Assembly: GCF_009827405.1 (NCBI RefSeq)
Contig: NZ_WTYY01000004.1
Coordinates: 248,001-312,000, forward strand
Reading direction: 5' to 3'
DNA: 64,000 nucleotides
Source: Alteraurantiacibacter aestuarii
GTDB taxonomy: Bacteria > Pseudomonadota > Alphaproteobacteria > Sphingomonadales > Sphingomonadaceae
Below are positions 53,337 through 63,011 of the stretch, one piece after another. Each line of letters begins with the position of its first letter. Within the stretch, counting starts at the first letter, position 1. Below the pieces are notes generated by a model, which was given only the letters and a program-made list of their open reading frames with translations, did not search any database and was not told the DNA's origin. The translations under genes and the position numbers were made by a program.

Positions 53337-53653
53337 CCTGCCCTTGCTTTCGGCTGCCGCCACGGGGAGGCAGCGGTCGATTGCATGTTCATACCGGCGC
53401 CTGCGGGCGCATAAGTGGGCGGACTGGCAGATAGTGCCAGGTCCGCCCACGTCACATCGGGTCTATTCGCGGCCCCGCCTGTCTGATGCGCGAAAGCCGA
53501 TGCACTGCCGAACGCGCTTGCAAAATATCCCGACTGCGACTAACTGACGCATCAATCCCGACATTGTGATTACAAAGCCGTGATGCTGGCGCCGCAAGGG
53601 GCCGGCCAAATCCGCTTTGTCACATTGTTCGACTAGACCGCCGCTGGAGTTTT
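53337..53653. other. Intergenic region before rimP with a long hairpin
   Basis: 317 bases with no gene. At 53415-53450 is a strong hairpin: ten-base arms GTGGGCGGAC/GTCCGCCCAC, five further pairs (TGGCA/TGCCA), one bulged G and a five-base loop. No T run follows. It may end the previous transcript, act as a leader structure for the rimP operon, or be a small RNA part. A weaker inverted repeat GCTGCC/GGCAGC sits at about 53352-53374. Confidence 0.55.
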
Positions 53654-54214
53654 ATGGCCGATATTGCGCGCCTGACCGATCTGATCGCCCACGAAGCCGA
53701 AACGCTCGGCTTTGAGCTCGTGCGCGTTCGGTTGATGGGCACGGGTGAGAATCGGACCCTGCAGGTCATGGCGGAAGATCCCGCCACCGGGCAGATGATC
53801 ATGGAACAATGCGCCCAGCTTTCGCGCGCCATTTCCGCCAAGATCGATACGATTGAGGAAAGCGGCGAGGAGCTGGTCGAAGGGGCATATATGCTGGAAG
53901 TCGGCAGCCCCGGTATCGACCGCCCTCTGGTTCGCCCCAAGGATTACGCCAATTGGGCCGGGCATGACGCCAAGATATCGCTGGTGGAAAAAGTGGACGA
54001 CCGTCGCAGGCTGGTCGGCCCGATCATTGGCATCGAAGGCGATGTTGTCACGATTGATGACAAGGATTCCGGTGCGGTTACCGTGCGGTTGGAAAACATT
54101 CATGCGGCGCAACTGGTCCTGACTGACCGGCTGATCGCCGCCACCCAGCCGCTCGACAGCTCGGGCGCGGACGAAATCGAAGAAGCAAACGAAAACGAAG
54201 AAGAAAAGGCTTAA
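53654..54214 (+). CDS. rimP: Ribosome maturation factor RimP
   Basis: Helps assemble the 30S subunit. The 186-residue protein has the RimP pattern: LIAHEAETLGFELVRVRLMG, TLQVMAEDPATGQMIMEQCAQLSRAISAK-type region, then LEVGSPGIDRPL near 80-91, KVDDRRRLVGPIIG, and an acidic tail (EEANENEEEKA). Ends nine bases before nusA in the classical rimP-nusA-ylxR-infB-rbfA order. Confidence 0.95.
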   Translation: MADIARLTDLIAHEAETLGFELVRVRLMGTGENRTLQVMAEDPATGQMIMEQCAQLSRAISAKIDTIEESGEELVEGAYMLEVGSPGIDRPLVRPKDYANWAGHDAKISLVEKVDDRRRLVGPIIGIEGDVVTIDDKDSGAVTVRLENIHAAQLVLTDRLIAATQPLDSSGADEIEEANENEEEKA

Positions 54215-54222
54215 GCGAAAAA

Positions 54223-55884
54223 ATGGCCACCCCCATTTCCGCCAATAAGGCAGAACTGCTTGCGATCGCCACGGCTGTCGCTTCGGAAAAGATGATCGAC
54301 AAGTCGATCGTTATCGAGGCGATGGAAGAAGCGATCCAGAAAAGCGCGCGCAGCCGTTACGGCGCGGAGAACGATATCCGCGCCAAGCTCGATCCGCTGA
54401 CCGGCGATCTGCGCCTGTGGCGCGTGGTCGAAGTGGTCGAGGAAGTGGAAGACTACTTCAAGCAGGTCGATCTCAAGCAGGCCGAAAAGCTCCAGCCCGG
54501 CGCGCAGGTGGGTGACTTCATCGTCGATCCGCTGCCCCCGGTGGACCTGGGCCGCATTGATGCGCAGAGCGCCAAGCAGGTGATCTTCCAGAAGGTCCGC
54601 GATGCCGAGCGTGAGCGTCAGTATGAAGAATTCAAGGACCGCGCCGGCGAAGTCATCACCGGGGTGATCAAGTCGGTCGAATTCGGCCATGTGATCGTCA
54701 ACCTTGGCCGTGCCGAAGGTGTGATCCGCCGTGACCAGCAGATACCGCGTGAGGCTGCCCGCGTGGGTGAGCGCGTGCGTGCGCTGATCCTGAAGGTGGA
54801 GCGCAACAATCGCGGTCCGCAGATCTTCCTGTCACGCGCCCATCCCGAATTCATGAAGAAGCTGTTCGCGCAGGAAGTGCCCGAAATCTATGACGGCATC
54901 ATCGAAATCAAGGCCGCTGCCCGCGATCCGGGCAGCCGCGCCAAGATCGGCGTGATCAGCCACGATTCCAGCATCGATCCGGTCGGCGCCTGCGTCGGCA
55001 TGAAGGGCAGCCGCGTTCAGGCGGTGGTGCAGGAATTGCAGGGCGAGAAGATCGACATCATCCCCTGGTCCGAAGATACCGCCACTTTCGTGGTCAACGC
55101 GTTGCAGCCGGCTACGGTCAGCCGCGTGGTGCTGGACGAGGACGAAAGCCGCATCGAAGTGGTTGTTCCCGATGATCAGCTCTCGCTCGCCATTGGCCGC
55201 CGCGGACAGAACGTTCGCCTGGCCAGCCAGCTGACGGAAAGCCAGATCGACATCATGACCGAGGAAGAAGCCTCGGAGAAGCGCAGCAAGGAATTTGCCG
55301 AGCGTTCCAAGATGTTCGAGGAAGAGCTGGACGTGGACGAGACACTCTCTCAGCTGCTGGTGGCCGAAGGCTTCGCCGAGCTGGAGGAAGTCGCATACGT
55401 CGACCTCGCCGAACTGGCCGCGATCGAAGGTTTCGACGATGAGCTGGCTGAAGAGCTCCAGAGCCGTGCCACCGAAGCGCTCGAGCGGCAGGAAGAGGTG
55501 CACCGCGCCACCCGCCGCGAACTGGGCGTGGAAGATGCGCTGGCCGAAATCCCGCACCTGACAGAGGAAATGCTGGTGGTGCTGGGCAGGGCCGGAATCA
55601 AGACGCTGGACGATCTGGCCGATCTGGCCACCGATGAGCTGATTGCCAAGAAGCGCGAAGCACCGCGCCGCCGACAGAATGCCGATGGGCCTCCGCTGCG
55701 CCGTTCGCAGCGCCAGGAGGACAAGGGCGGCGTTCTGGGCAGCTATGGTCTGAGCGAAGAGCAGGGCAATGAGATCATCATGGCCGCTCGTGCGCACTGG
55801 TTCGAGGATGAGGAAAAGGCAGCTCCTGCTGCCAAGGCCGAAGCCCAAGCAGAGGAGGCCGCTGATGCGGAATCCTCACAATGA
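54223..55884 (+). CDS. nusA: Transcription termination/antitermination factor NusA
   Basis: RNA-polymerase-associated elongation factor. The 553 residues have the N-terminal RNAP-binding domain (EAMEEAIQKSARSRYG), an S1 domain (GVIKSVEFGHVIVNLGRAEG near 147), two KH domains (GSRVQAVVQEL near 260 and GRRGQNVRLASQL near 326), and a C-terminal part with two helix-hairpin repeats (AELAAIEGFDDELAEEL and LGRAGIKTLDDLADLATDEL) and an acidic tail. Length is normal for alphaproteobacteria. Confidence 0.96.
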   Translation: MATPISANKAELLAIATAVASEKMIDKSIVIEAMEEAIQKSARSRYGAENDIRAKLDPLTGDLRLWRVVEVVEEVEDYFKQVDLKQAEKLQPGAQVGDFIVDPLPPVDLGRIDAQSAKQVIFQKVRDAERERQYEEFKDRAGEVITGVIKSVEFGHVIVNLGRAEGVIRRDQQIPREAARVGERVRALILKVERNNRGPQIFLSRAHPEFMKKLFAQEVPEIYDGIIEIKAAARDPGSRAKIGVISHDSSIDPVGACVGMKGSRVQAVVQELQGEKIDIIPWSEDTATFVVNALQPATVSRVVLDEDESRIEVVVPDDQLSLAIGRRGQNVRLASQLTESQIDIMTEEEASEKRSKEFAERSKMFEEELDVDETLSQLLVAEGFAELEEVAYVDLAELAAIEGFDDELAEELQSRATEALERQEEVHRATRRELGVEDALAEIPHLTEEMLVVLGRAGIKTLDDLADLATDELIAKKREAPRRRQNADGPPLRRSQRQEDKGGVLGSYGLSEEQGNEIIMAARAHWFEDEEKAAPAAKAEAQAEEAADAESSQ

Positions 55885-56617
55885 GCCGCTAGGTTCCGAC
55901 AGAACCGGAAAGCGCGGCGGGGGCAAGGAAGCTCCTGAACGGCGCTGCATTCTGACCGGCAGGACCGCCTGCCGCGATGAACTGCTGCGTCTGGCGATCT
56001 CTCCTCCCAACGCGCAAGGTATCTGCGATGTCCTGCCCGATGCGCTGGCGCGTGCGCCGGGGCGCGGGGCATGGATCGGTGTGAGCCGGGCCGAATTGCA
56101 GCAGGCAATGGACAAGGGCCAGCTCAAGGCTGCCCTGGCGCGGTCCTTCCGCGATGGAAAGCTGGCGATCCCGCAAGATTTGCCTGTCCTACTCGAAAAT
56201 GCGCTGCGACGTGCGGTTTTGGAGAGGCTGGGCCTCGAAATGCGCGCAGGACGGCTTATCTTGGGTTCTGACAGGATTTCCAACGAAGCGCGGATGGGCA
56301 AGGTCGCCGCGCTTTACCATGCCAGTGACGCCAGCGAGGATGGATCGAAAAAGCTCGATCAGGCCTGGCGGGTGGGAATGGATGCGGAAGGCAGCGGCGA
56401 GACTGGCGACAGGCTGCCACTGGACCGCATGGCCTTGTCTGTGGCATTGGGCCGCGACAATGTCGTCCATCTGGCGCTGGCCGATCGCGCATCGGCTGAG
56501 CGGGTCCTGATTCCGCTACGGCGTTTGCAGGCCTTTTTGGGGGCTGGTGACGAAGCCGGCAACAGCAGTGACGGCGCAGCTGGTGAAGCTGCGCACGAAC
56601 CTGCGACGACTGATTGA
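55865..56617 (+). CDS. YlxR (DUF448) RNA-binding protein with L7Ae-like domain
   Basis: A 250-residue protein: N-terminal YlxR/DUF448 domain with ERRCILTGRTACRDELLRLAI near 24-44 and GRGAWIGVSRAELQQA, followed by a C-terminal L7Ae-like fold (SVALGRDNVVHLALADRASA). In Bacillus YlxR has been described as an RNase P or regulatory factor; the L7Ae fusion is common in alphaproteobacteria. Start at 55865 overlaps the nusA stop by 20 bases. Confidence 0.9.
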   Translation: MRNPHNEPLGSDRTGKRGGGKEAPERRCILTGRTACRDELLRLAISPPNAQGICDVLPDALARAPGRGAWIGVSRAELQQAMDKGQLKAALARSFRDGKLAIPQDLPVLLENALRRAVLERLGLEMRAGRLILGSDRISNEARMGKVAALYHASDASEDGSKKLDQAWRVGMDAEGSGETGDRLPLDRMALSVALGRDNVVHLALADRASAERVLIPLRRLQAFLGAGDEAGNSSDGAAGEAAHEPATTD

Positions 56618-56640
56618 TTTTGAAGGAAAAGTTTAGGCGT

Positions 56641-59229
56641 ATGAGCGATAGTGAAGAAACACCGAAGCGTAGCCGCAAACCATTGGGGCTGAAGCATTCG
56701 GTCGATGCGGGAGAGGTCAAGCAGACCTTCAGCCACGGTCGCACCAACAAGGTTGCGGTCGAGGTGAAGCGTCGTCGCAAGCTGACCAAGCCCGGCTCCG
56801 CTCCTGCAGAGGATGCGGCGCCCGCGCCTGCGCCTGCTCCCGAACCAGCGCCCGCGCCCGCTCCGGCACCTGCTCCGGTTGCCAAGAAGGCTCCGGCCAA
56901 GAAGATTCCAGCCGGGGAAACTCCGCAGGAACGCGTCGCCCGCCTGCAGCGCGAGGCCGAAGAAGATCGCCTGCGCCAGTCCGAGGAATCGCGTCGCCGC
57001 GAGGAAGAGGCCAAGGCCAAGGCTGCCGAAGAGGAAAAGCGCCGCGCCGATGATAATCGCAAGGCCGAGGTTGAGGCCGTCAAGCAGCGCGAGAGCGATG
57101 CCGAGGTTGCCAAGGAAACTGCCGCTCAGGAAGAGACGGCAGTGCAGGAAACCGAGGCTGAGCCAGCCGAAGCTGGTGCCGAGGCCGGATCACCCCCGCC
57201 CGCACCGCGCAGGTTTACGCCCGTTGCCCGTCCCGAACCCAAGCGCCCTGAGAAGAAGCAGGATCGCAAGGCTGCAGGCAAGGGCAGCGGCGGCGGTGGT
57301 GGCGGCAGCGGTGCTGGCGTCAGCGAGCGTGACAAGCGCCGCGGCGGCAAGCTGACCGTCAACCGCGCGCTCAACGAAGATGAAGGCGCTCGCGCCCGTT
57401 CGCTCGCCGCGCTCAAGCGTGCGCGTGAAAAGGAACGCCGGGCCCATTCCGGCGGCACGTCCAAGCCGCGTGAAAAGCAGGTGCGCGAAGTTGTCGTGCC
57501 CGAAGCGATCACGGTGCAGGAACTGGCCAACCGCATGGCTGAAAAGGGTGCCGACCTGGTCAAATCCCTGTTCAACATGGGCATGATGGTCACCGTCAAC
57601 CAGACGATCGATCAGGATACGGCGGAATTGCTGGTCGAGGAATTTGGCCACAACATCCAGCGCGTGTCCGAAAGCGATATCGACATCGTCCACGATGTCG
57701 AAACCGATCCGGAAGAAACACTGGTGGAACGCCCGCCTGTCGTCACCATCATGGGCCACGTGGATCACGGCAAGACCAGCCTGCTGGATGCCTTGCGCGG
57801 TGCCAATGTGGTGAAGGGCGAAGCTGGCGGTATCACCCAGCATATCGGCGCCTATCAGATCACCACCAAGGACGGCAAGAAGATCACCTTCCTCGATACG
57901 CCGGGCCACTCTGCCTTTTCAGAGATGCGCGCGCGCGGTGCCAATGTCACCGATATCGTGATCCTGGTGGTCGCCGCTGACGATGGCATCATGCCGCAGA
58001 CGATTGAGGCGATCAATCACACCAAGGCTGCCGGCGTGCCGATGATCGTGGCGATCAACAAGATCGACAAGCCCGAAGCCGATGCCAAGAAGGTGCGTGA
58101 GCGCCTGCTGGAGCATGAAGTTGTGGTGGAGGACATGTCCGGCGATGTGCAGGACGTCGAAATCTCCGCCAAGAAGGGCACCGGCCTGGATGAGCTGATC
58201 GAAAAGATCCTGCTGCAGGCAGAACTGCTGGAGCTGAAGGCCCGTCCGGACCGCGATGCCGAAGCCACCGTGATCGAAGCACAACTGGACAAGGGCCGCG
58301 GCCCCGTGGCCACCGTGCTGGTCAATCGCGGCACGCTGAAGCGCGGCGACACTTTCGTTGTCGGCACGCAGAGCGGCCGTGTGCGCGCACTGGTTGATGA
58401 CCAGGGCAAGCAGATCAAGGAAGCCGGCCCGTCAATGCCGGTGGAAGTGCTGGGCCTTGGCGGCGTTCCTGCCGCGGGTGACGTGCTGACCGTGGTCGAG
58501 AATGAACAGCGCGCCCGCGAAGTGGCGCAATATCGCAAGGAAAAGGCGACAGAAAAGCGTACCGCGCTCGCCCCGACCAATTTCGACACGATGTTCAGCA
58601 GCCTGCAGAGTGATGTGGTCGAATTCCCCGTGCTGGTGAAAGCCGACGTGCAGGGATCGGTAGAGGCGATCGTTACCGCGCTGCACAACCTTTCCAACGA
58701 TCTCATCAAGGTCCGCGTTCTGAATGCGGGCGTGGGTGCGATCACCGAAAGCGACGTGACCCTGGCAGCAGCATCGAAGGCGCCGATCATCGGCTTTAAC
58801 GTGCGTCCCAATGCCAAGGCGCGTGACCTGATCAAGCGCGATGGCGTGGTGATGAAGTATCACGATGTGATCTATCACCTGACCGATGAGATCGCCAAGG
58901 AGATGGCTGGCGAGCTTGGCCCGGAGAAGATCGAACACGTTGTCGGCCGCGCCGATGTCAAGGAAGTGTTCAAGTCCGGCAAGAAGGACAAGGCGGCTGG
59001 TCTGCTGGTTGTCGAAGGCGTTATCCGCAAGGGCCTCCACGCCCGTCTCACGCGCGACGACGTCATCGTATCGGCCACCACCATCGCCTCGCTGCGGCGC
59101 TTCAAGGATGATGTGGATGAAGTCCGCACCGGCCTGGAATGCGGCGTGGTGCTGGAAGACACGAATGACATCCAGCCGGGTGACAGCCTCGAAGTGTTCG
59201 AGATCGAGCTGCGCGAACGGGTGCTTTAA
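56641..59229 (+). CDS. infB: Translation initiation factor IF-2
   Basis: Essential GTPase that binds initiator tRNA on the ribosome. The 862-residue protein has a long variable N-terminal region of Ala/Pro/Glu/Lys repeats (an AP tract around residues 58-85), the conserved IF2-N region, then the G domain with [14 protein letters not shown] near 372, [15 protein letters not shown] near 420, NKIDKPEAD, and domains II-IV. Start ATG 56641, where the family N-terminus MSDSEETPK begins. Confidence 0.97.
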   Translation: MSDSEETPKRSRKPLGLKHSVDAGEVKQTFSHGRTNKVAVEVKRRRKLTKPGSAPAEDAAPAPAPAPEPAPAPAPAPAPVAKKAPAKKIPAGETPQERVARLQREAEEDRLRQSEESRRREEEAKAKAAEEEKRRADDNRKAEVEAVKQRESDAEVAKETAAQEETAVQETEAEPAEAGAEAGSPPPAPRRFTPVARPEPKRPEKKQDRKAAGKGSGGGGGGSGAGVSERDKRRGGKLTVNRALNEDEGARARSLAALKRAREKERRAHSGGTSKPREKQVREVVVPEAITVQELANRMAEKGADLVKSLFNMGMMVTVNQTIDQDTAELLVEEFGHNIQRVSESDIDIVHDVETDPEETLVERPPVVTIMGHVDHGKTSLLDALRGANVVKGEAGGITQHIGAYQITTKDGKKITFLDTPGHSAFSEMRARGANVTDIVILVVAADDGIMPQTIEAINHTKAAGVPMIVAINKIDKPEADAKKVRERLLEHEVVVEDMSGDVQDVEISAKKGTGLDELIEKILLQAELLELKARPDRDAEATVIEAQLDKGRGPVATVLVNRGTLKRGDTFVVGTQSGRVRALVDDQGKQIKEAGPSMPVEVLGLGGVPAAGDVLTVVENEQRAREVAQYRKEKATEKRTALAPTNFDTMFSSLQSDVVEFPVLVKADVQGSVEAIVTALHNLSNDLIKVRVLNAGVGAITESDVTLAAASKAPIIGFNVRPNAKARDLIKRDGVVMKYHDVIYHLTDEIAKEMAGELGPEKIEHVVGRADVKEVFKSGKKDKAAGLLVVEGVIRKGLHARLTRDDVIVSATTIASLRRFKDDVDEVRTGLECGVVLEDTNDIQPGDSLEVFEIELRERVL

Positions 59230-59261
59230 TAGTCCTGCGTCCAAGGAGGGCGGCATACTGA

Positions 59262-59801
59262 ATGGAAAGGTACGTCGCCTTCTTCGCAGCCATGAATGTC
59301 GGTGGAAACCGGCTGAAGATGGAAGATCTGCGCGAGGCGCTGGAGCGTGAGGACCTGGAGGATATCGAGACCGTTGTCGCCAGCGGCAACGTGTTGTTCT
59401 CCTATGATGAACGGCCCACCGAAGGCCTGAGCGAAATGCTCGCGTGGATCGTGAAGGAGCACTTTGGCTTTGAAACCTTTGCCGCCGTGCGCAATGCGGC
59501 TGAGGTGCGCAGTGCCATTGCCGACAATCCCTTTGCGGCTGACGGGCAGGACAATCAGGTCCACACATTGTTTCTGGAAAAGCAGGCCGATCCGGCGCAA
59601 TTTCAGGTGATGCTGGCAGGTTATGAAGGACGCGGGCGCGAAAGGATCGCCATCGGGGATCGCTGCCTCTATATCGATTTTGTCGATGGCGTGGGCAGCT
59701 CCCGGCTGACCAGCGCCTTCATGGAGCGCAAGCTCGATTGCCGCGGCACGGCGCGCAACATGCGCAGCCTGCAACGCATATTGGACAAGTTGGAAGAGTA
59801 A
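59262..59801 (+). CDS. DUF1697 family protein
   Basis: A 179-residue DUF1697 protein: [20 protein letters not shown] at the N-terminus (family motif RGINVGG-like), [11 protein letters not shown] near 42, and the C-terminal [13 protein letters not shown]. Its stop shares a base with the rbfA start (TAATG). It has no known role and is an insert between infB and rbfA, a position usually without a gene. Start at 59262. Confidence 0.88.
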   Translation: MERYVAFFAAMNVGGNRLKMEDLREALEREDLEDIETVVASGNVLFSYDERPTEGLSEMLAWIVKEHFGFETFAAVRNAAEVRSAIADNPFAADGQDNQVHTLFLEKQADPAQFQVMLAGYEGRGRERIAIGDRCLYIDFVDGVGSSRLTSAFMERKLDCRGTARNMRSLQRILDKLEE

Positions 59802-60196
59802 TGCCCAAGCACTCCGCCCCCGAAGACCAGTCCGTCCGCCTGCTCAAGGTGGGTGAGCGCGTACGCCATATCCTGTCTGAACTGTTGGCCCGGCAGGAAG
59901 TGCATGATGAAGTGCTTACCGCCCATGCCGTCAGCGTCACCGAAGTGCGCATGTCGCCCGATCTGCGCAATGCCAAGGTCTATGTGAAGCCGCTGCTGGG
60001 CGAGGATGAGGCGGTGGTCATCAAGGCCCTGCAGGTCAACACCGCGTTCTTCCAGCGCGAAGTGGCCAAGCGCCTGGGCCTGAAATTCGCGCCCAAGCTG
60101 CGCTTCATGGAAGACGAAAGCTTTGATGAGGCGGGGCGGATCGAGCAGCTGCTGCGCGATCCCAAGGTCTCCCGCGATCTGGGTGAGGATGACTAG
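59801..60196 (+). CDS. rbfA: Ribosome-binding factor A
   Basis: A 131-residue 30S maturation factor. Seen: [19 protein letters not shown] and [20 protein letters not shown], the KH-like core, and [21 protein letters not shown] near the end. Start ATG 59801, coupled to the DUF1697 stop. Canonical part of the rimP-infB cluster. Confidence 0.95.
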   Translation: MPKHSAPEDQSVRLLKVGERVRHILSELLARQEVHDEVLTAHAVSVTEVRMSPDLRNAKVYVKPLLGEDEAVVIKALQVNTAFFQREVAKRLGLKFAPKLRFMEDESFDEAGRIEQLLRDPKVSRDLGEDD

Positions 60197-60201
60197 GCCA
60201 G

Positions 60202-60786
60202 ATGGCCAAGCTCTATTTCTACTTCGCCAGCATGAATGCCGGCAAATCCACCACCCTGTTGCAGGCTGATTTCAACTACCGCGAACGCGGCATGGCCACC
60301 ATGCTGTGGACCGCCAGCCTCGATACCAGATCGCAGGGCATGCCCATTTCCAGCCGTATCGGGCTGGAGGCGGAGGCGCATCGCTATCACCCCGCGACCG
60401 ATTTCTGGACCGAAGTGGGTGAGCAGCACACGGCCACCCCGCTCTCGTGCATAATGGTGGATGAGGCGCAGTTCCTCGCCCCCGATCAGGTGTGGCAACT
60501 GGCCCGCGTGGCGGATGAGGCGGGTATCCCGGTGCTGTGCTACGGCCTGCGGACGGATTTCAAGGGGGCGCTGTTCCCCGGCTCCGCCGCATTGCTGGGC
60601 ATTGCCGATGCGCTGGAGGAGCTGAAGGCCGTGTGCCACTGCGGGCGCAAGGCCACCATGAACCTGCGCGTGGATGAAGCGGGCCGGCCAGTGGGCGAGG
60701 GCGCGCAGACCGAAATCGGCGGGAATGAGCGCTATCTCGCGCTGTGCCGCCGCCATTTTGCGCAGGCGCTGGGGATATATAGCTAA
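60202..60786 (+). CDS. tdk: Thymidine kinase
   Basis: Salvage kinase phosphorylating thymidine. The 194-residue type II enzyme has SMNAGKSTTLLQADFNY (P-loop) near 10-26, DEAQFLAPDQVW near 88, a zinc site with CHCGRKATMNLRVD and ALCRRHF near the C-terminus, and YGLRTDFKGALFPG. Starts only five bases after the rbfA stop. Confidence 0.95.
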   Translation: MAKLYFYFASMNAGKSTTLLQADFNYRERGMATMLWTASLDTRSQGMPISSRIGLEAEAHRYHPATDFWTEVGEQHTATPLSCIMVDEAQFLAPDQVWQLARVADEAGIPVLCYGLRTDFKGALFPGSAALLGIADALEELKAVCHCGRKATMNLRVDEAGRPVGEGAQTEIGGNERYLALCRRHFAQALGIYS

Positions 60787-60854
60787 GCGCTGTTTAATCG
60801 CCCGGGTCTTTACCTGTGGCGCAGCAGTCCCCATCTGCTAACCCGCAAGCCCAT

Positions 60855-61538
60855 ATGACAGACACAATCATTCAGATCCTGCTGCTGGTGCCCGCGTTGA
60901 TCGTGGCCATCGTCTTTCACGAAGTTGCCCATGGTTATGTGGCGATGTTGCTGGGCGATCCCACGGCCAAGGAACGCAGGCGTCTCAGCCTCAATCCGCT
61001 GCGCCATGTGGACCCCATTGGCACGCTGCTGGTGCCCGGCGCCATGCTGCTGGCAGGCGGACCGGCGTTCGGCTGGGCCAAGCCGGTTCCCGTAATCAAG
61101 GAGAGGCTCGACAATCCGCGCTTCGGAATGATGGCGGTGGCTGCTGCCGGGCCGGGGACCAACCTGCTGCTGGCACTGGTGGGCGCTATTGCGCTGGGCC
61201 TGTTTGCTCCCAAGCTGGGGCTGGGGATGAACGGGGAGGCGGGATATGGCGCGCAGGCGCTGTTCTACTTCATCCTCATCAACATCTTCCTGGCGGTGTT
61301 CAACATGCTGCCGATCCCGCCATTTGATGGGTCGCATATTGTCGAGGGTCTTCTGCCCCCCAGCTGGGGTGAGACCTACAACCGGCTGCGGCCCTTTGGC
61401 ATGATGTTCTTCTTCGCGCTGGTCGCCAGCGTGTGGTTCTTCCCGCAGCTGGGCATTCTGGAGAACACCGTCGGTGTGCCGGTGAACTGGCTGCTGGAGA
61501 AATACCTCGGTCTGGCCGAGGCGATTTCGGGCCTGTGA
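60855..61538 (+). CDS. Site-2 protease family protein (M50 zinc metalloprotease)
   Basis: A 227-residue integral membrane protease with the HExxH motif (HEVAHG; His22, Glu23, His26) in the first membrane helix and the second metal ligand in NMLPIPPFDGSHI (Asp). It has about six hydrophobic segments and no PDZ domain, so it is the short minimal type. In other bacteria these cleave membrane-anchored substrates. ATG 60855; its stop overlaps the truB start as GTGA. Confidence 0.9.
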   Translation: MTDTIIQILLLVPALIVAIVFHEVAHGYVAMLLGDPTAKERRRLSLNPLRHVDPIGTLLVPGAMLLAGGPAFGWAKPVPVIKERLDNPRFGMMAVAAAGPGTNLLLALVGAIALGLFAPKLGLGMNGEAGYGAQALFYFILINIFLAVFNMLPIPPFDGSHIVEGLLPPSWGETYNRLRPFGMMFFFALVASVWFFPQLGILENTVGVPVNWLLEKYLGLAEAISGL

Positions 61539-62566
61539 CACGTGAGGCAGGGACACGCGCGCCGCCCAATGGCTGGCTGATCCTGGACAAGCCGCACGGG
61601 CTTGGCTCGACACAGGCCGTGGGCGCGGTGAAGCGCAATTTGCGTCAGGCCGGATATGCAAAGGTCAAGGTGGGCCACGGCGGCACTCTCGATCCGCTGG
61701 CCGAAGGCGTGCTGCCGATTGCGCTGGGCGAGGCGACCAAGCTGGCCGGGCGCATGCTGGAATCGGACAAGATCTACGAATTCACCCTGGCATTTGGTGA
61801 AGAGACCTCCACCCTCGATGCGCAGGGCGATGTGGTGACGACATCGGAACGCCGCCCGCCGCTGGCTGCCGTTGCTGCCATCTGCGAGCACTTCACTGGT
61901 GAGATCGAACAGGTTCCGCCGGCCTATTCCGCGCTGAAGGTGGACGGCAGGCGTGCCTATGACCTGGCCCGCGCGGGCGAGGAAGTGGAGCTGAAGACGC
62001 GCCGCGTCACCATTCATTCGCTTGGCCTGGCCGGGGGAAGGGCGGAAGGATTTGCCGGGGGAGGGCAGAGCGATGCGGTCACGTCCGCCTTTGCTACCAC
62101 TGCGGGACGGCCCGATCCCTATGACCCTTCCATGCCGCTGGAACTGGCGGATAGCGTCACGCTGGTGGCACATGTCAGCAAGGGCACCTATATAAGATCC
62201 CTGGCGCGCGACATTGCTCATGCGCTGGGTACGGTGGGCCATGTGACCTATCTGCGCCGCACAAAGGCCGGTCCGTTCAGTGAAGATCAGGCGATTTCGC
62301 TGGACAAACTGAACGAAATCGGTAACGGCGCGCGACTTGAAGACCACCTCCTGCCGCTGGAGGCGGGGCTGGACGGTATCCCGGCCCTTCCCCTCGATCC
62401 GGAAAGCGCGCAGGCGGCCCGACAGGGCCGGGTCATTTCCGGATTGCCCCAACCAGACGGGCTCTATCTTGCGAAGCTGGCCGATGTGCCAGTCGCGCTG
62501 ATCGAGATTACGTCCGGGACGACCAAAATCGTCAGGGGTTTCAACATGCAAGATACTGCGGAGTAA
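61535..62566 (+). CDS. truB: tRNA pseudouridine(55) synthase TruB
   Basis: Makes pseudouridine at position 55 of tRNAs. The 343-residue protein has [29 protein letters not shown] with catalytic Asp53, and [20 protein letters not shown] near 213. Between residues about 165 and 203 it carries a Gly/Ala/Pro-rich insert not seen in typical TruB. GTG start at 61535 overlaps the site-2 protease stop. Standard neighbour of rpsO. Confidence 0.94.
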   Translation: MTREAGTRAPPNGWLILDKPHGLGSTQAVGAVKRNLRQAGYAKVKVGHGGTLDPLAEGVLPIALGEATKLAGRMLESDKIYEFTLAFGEETSTLDAQGDVVTTSERRPPLAAVAAICEHFTGEIEQVPPAYSALKVDGRRAYDLARAGEEVELKTRRVTIHSLGLAGGRAEGFAGGGQSDAVTSAFATTAGRPDPYDPSMPLELADSVTLVAHVSKGTYIRSLARDIAHALGTVGHVTYLRRTKAGPFSEDQAISLDKLNEIGNGARLEDHLLPLEAGLDGIPALPLDPESAQAARQGRVISGLPQPDGLYLAKLADVPVALIEITSGTTKIVRGFNMQDTAE

Positions 62567-62571
62567 TGGTA

Positions 62572-62841
62572 ATGTCGGTAACTGCCGAAGAAAAAGCTGG
62601 AATCATCAAGGACAACGCCGTTGGCAAGGGCGACACCGGTTCGCCGGAAGTACAGGTCGCGATCCTGACCCAGCGTATCCGCAACCTCACCGATCACTTC
62701 AAGGCCCACCACAAGGATAACCATTCGCGTCGTGGCCTGCTGAAGATGGTCAACAAGCGTCGCAGCCTGCTCGCCTATCTCAAGAGCCAGGATGTGGAAC
62801 GCTACAACACGCTGATCCAGAAACTGGGCCTGCGTAAGTAA
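62572..62841 (+). CDS. rpsO: 30S ribosomal protein S15
   Basis: The 89-residue S15 binds 16S rRNA in the platform. Seen: [57 protein letters not shown] and the terminal [18 protein letters not shown] 62572 is the family start; an ATG at 62566 (MVM) is just upstream. Follows truB directly. Confidence 0.97.
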   Translation: MSVTAEEKAGIIKDNAVGKGDTGSPEVQVAILTQRIRNLTDHFKAHHKDNHSRRGLLKMVNKRRSLLAYLKSQDVERYNTLIQKLGLRK

Positions 62842-62852
62842 GACTTTCGATG

Positions 62853-62884
62853 GGGCGGCTCCAAGGGGCCGCCCTTTCACTTTA
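62853..62884 (+). terminator. Terminator-like hairpin after rpsO
   Basis: Arms GGGCGGC/GCCGCCC (62853-62859 and 62868-62874) with an eight-base loop, followed by TTTCACTTT. It lies 11 bases after the rpsO stop; partial read-through to pnp is likely, as in other bacteria. Confidence 0.75.
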
Positions 62885-62929
62885 TCAGGTTTCCTTCGCA
62901 ATTCGGTGAAGGGGCCTAGGGGCGTTCAA

Positions 62930-62992
62930 AAGGCCCTGAACCGGACCGGGACGGTATCCCCGGCAGAAAACCCCGCCTGGCAATAGGGCCTT
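62930..62992 (+). promoter_or_regulatory. Possible pnp leader hairpin
   Basis: Inverted repeat AAGGCCCT (62930-62937) and AGGGCCTT (62985-62992), perfect over eight bases, with a nested hairpin CCGGG/CCCGG inside. It ends 19 bases before the pnp start, like the leader structure through which E. coli PNPase controls its own mRNA. Function here is inferred. Confidence 0.5.
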
Positions 62993-63011
62993 GCGGGTTC
63001 GAAGGATAAAT

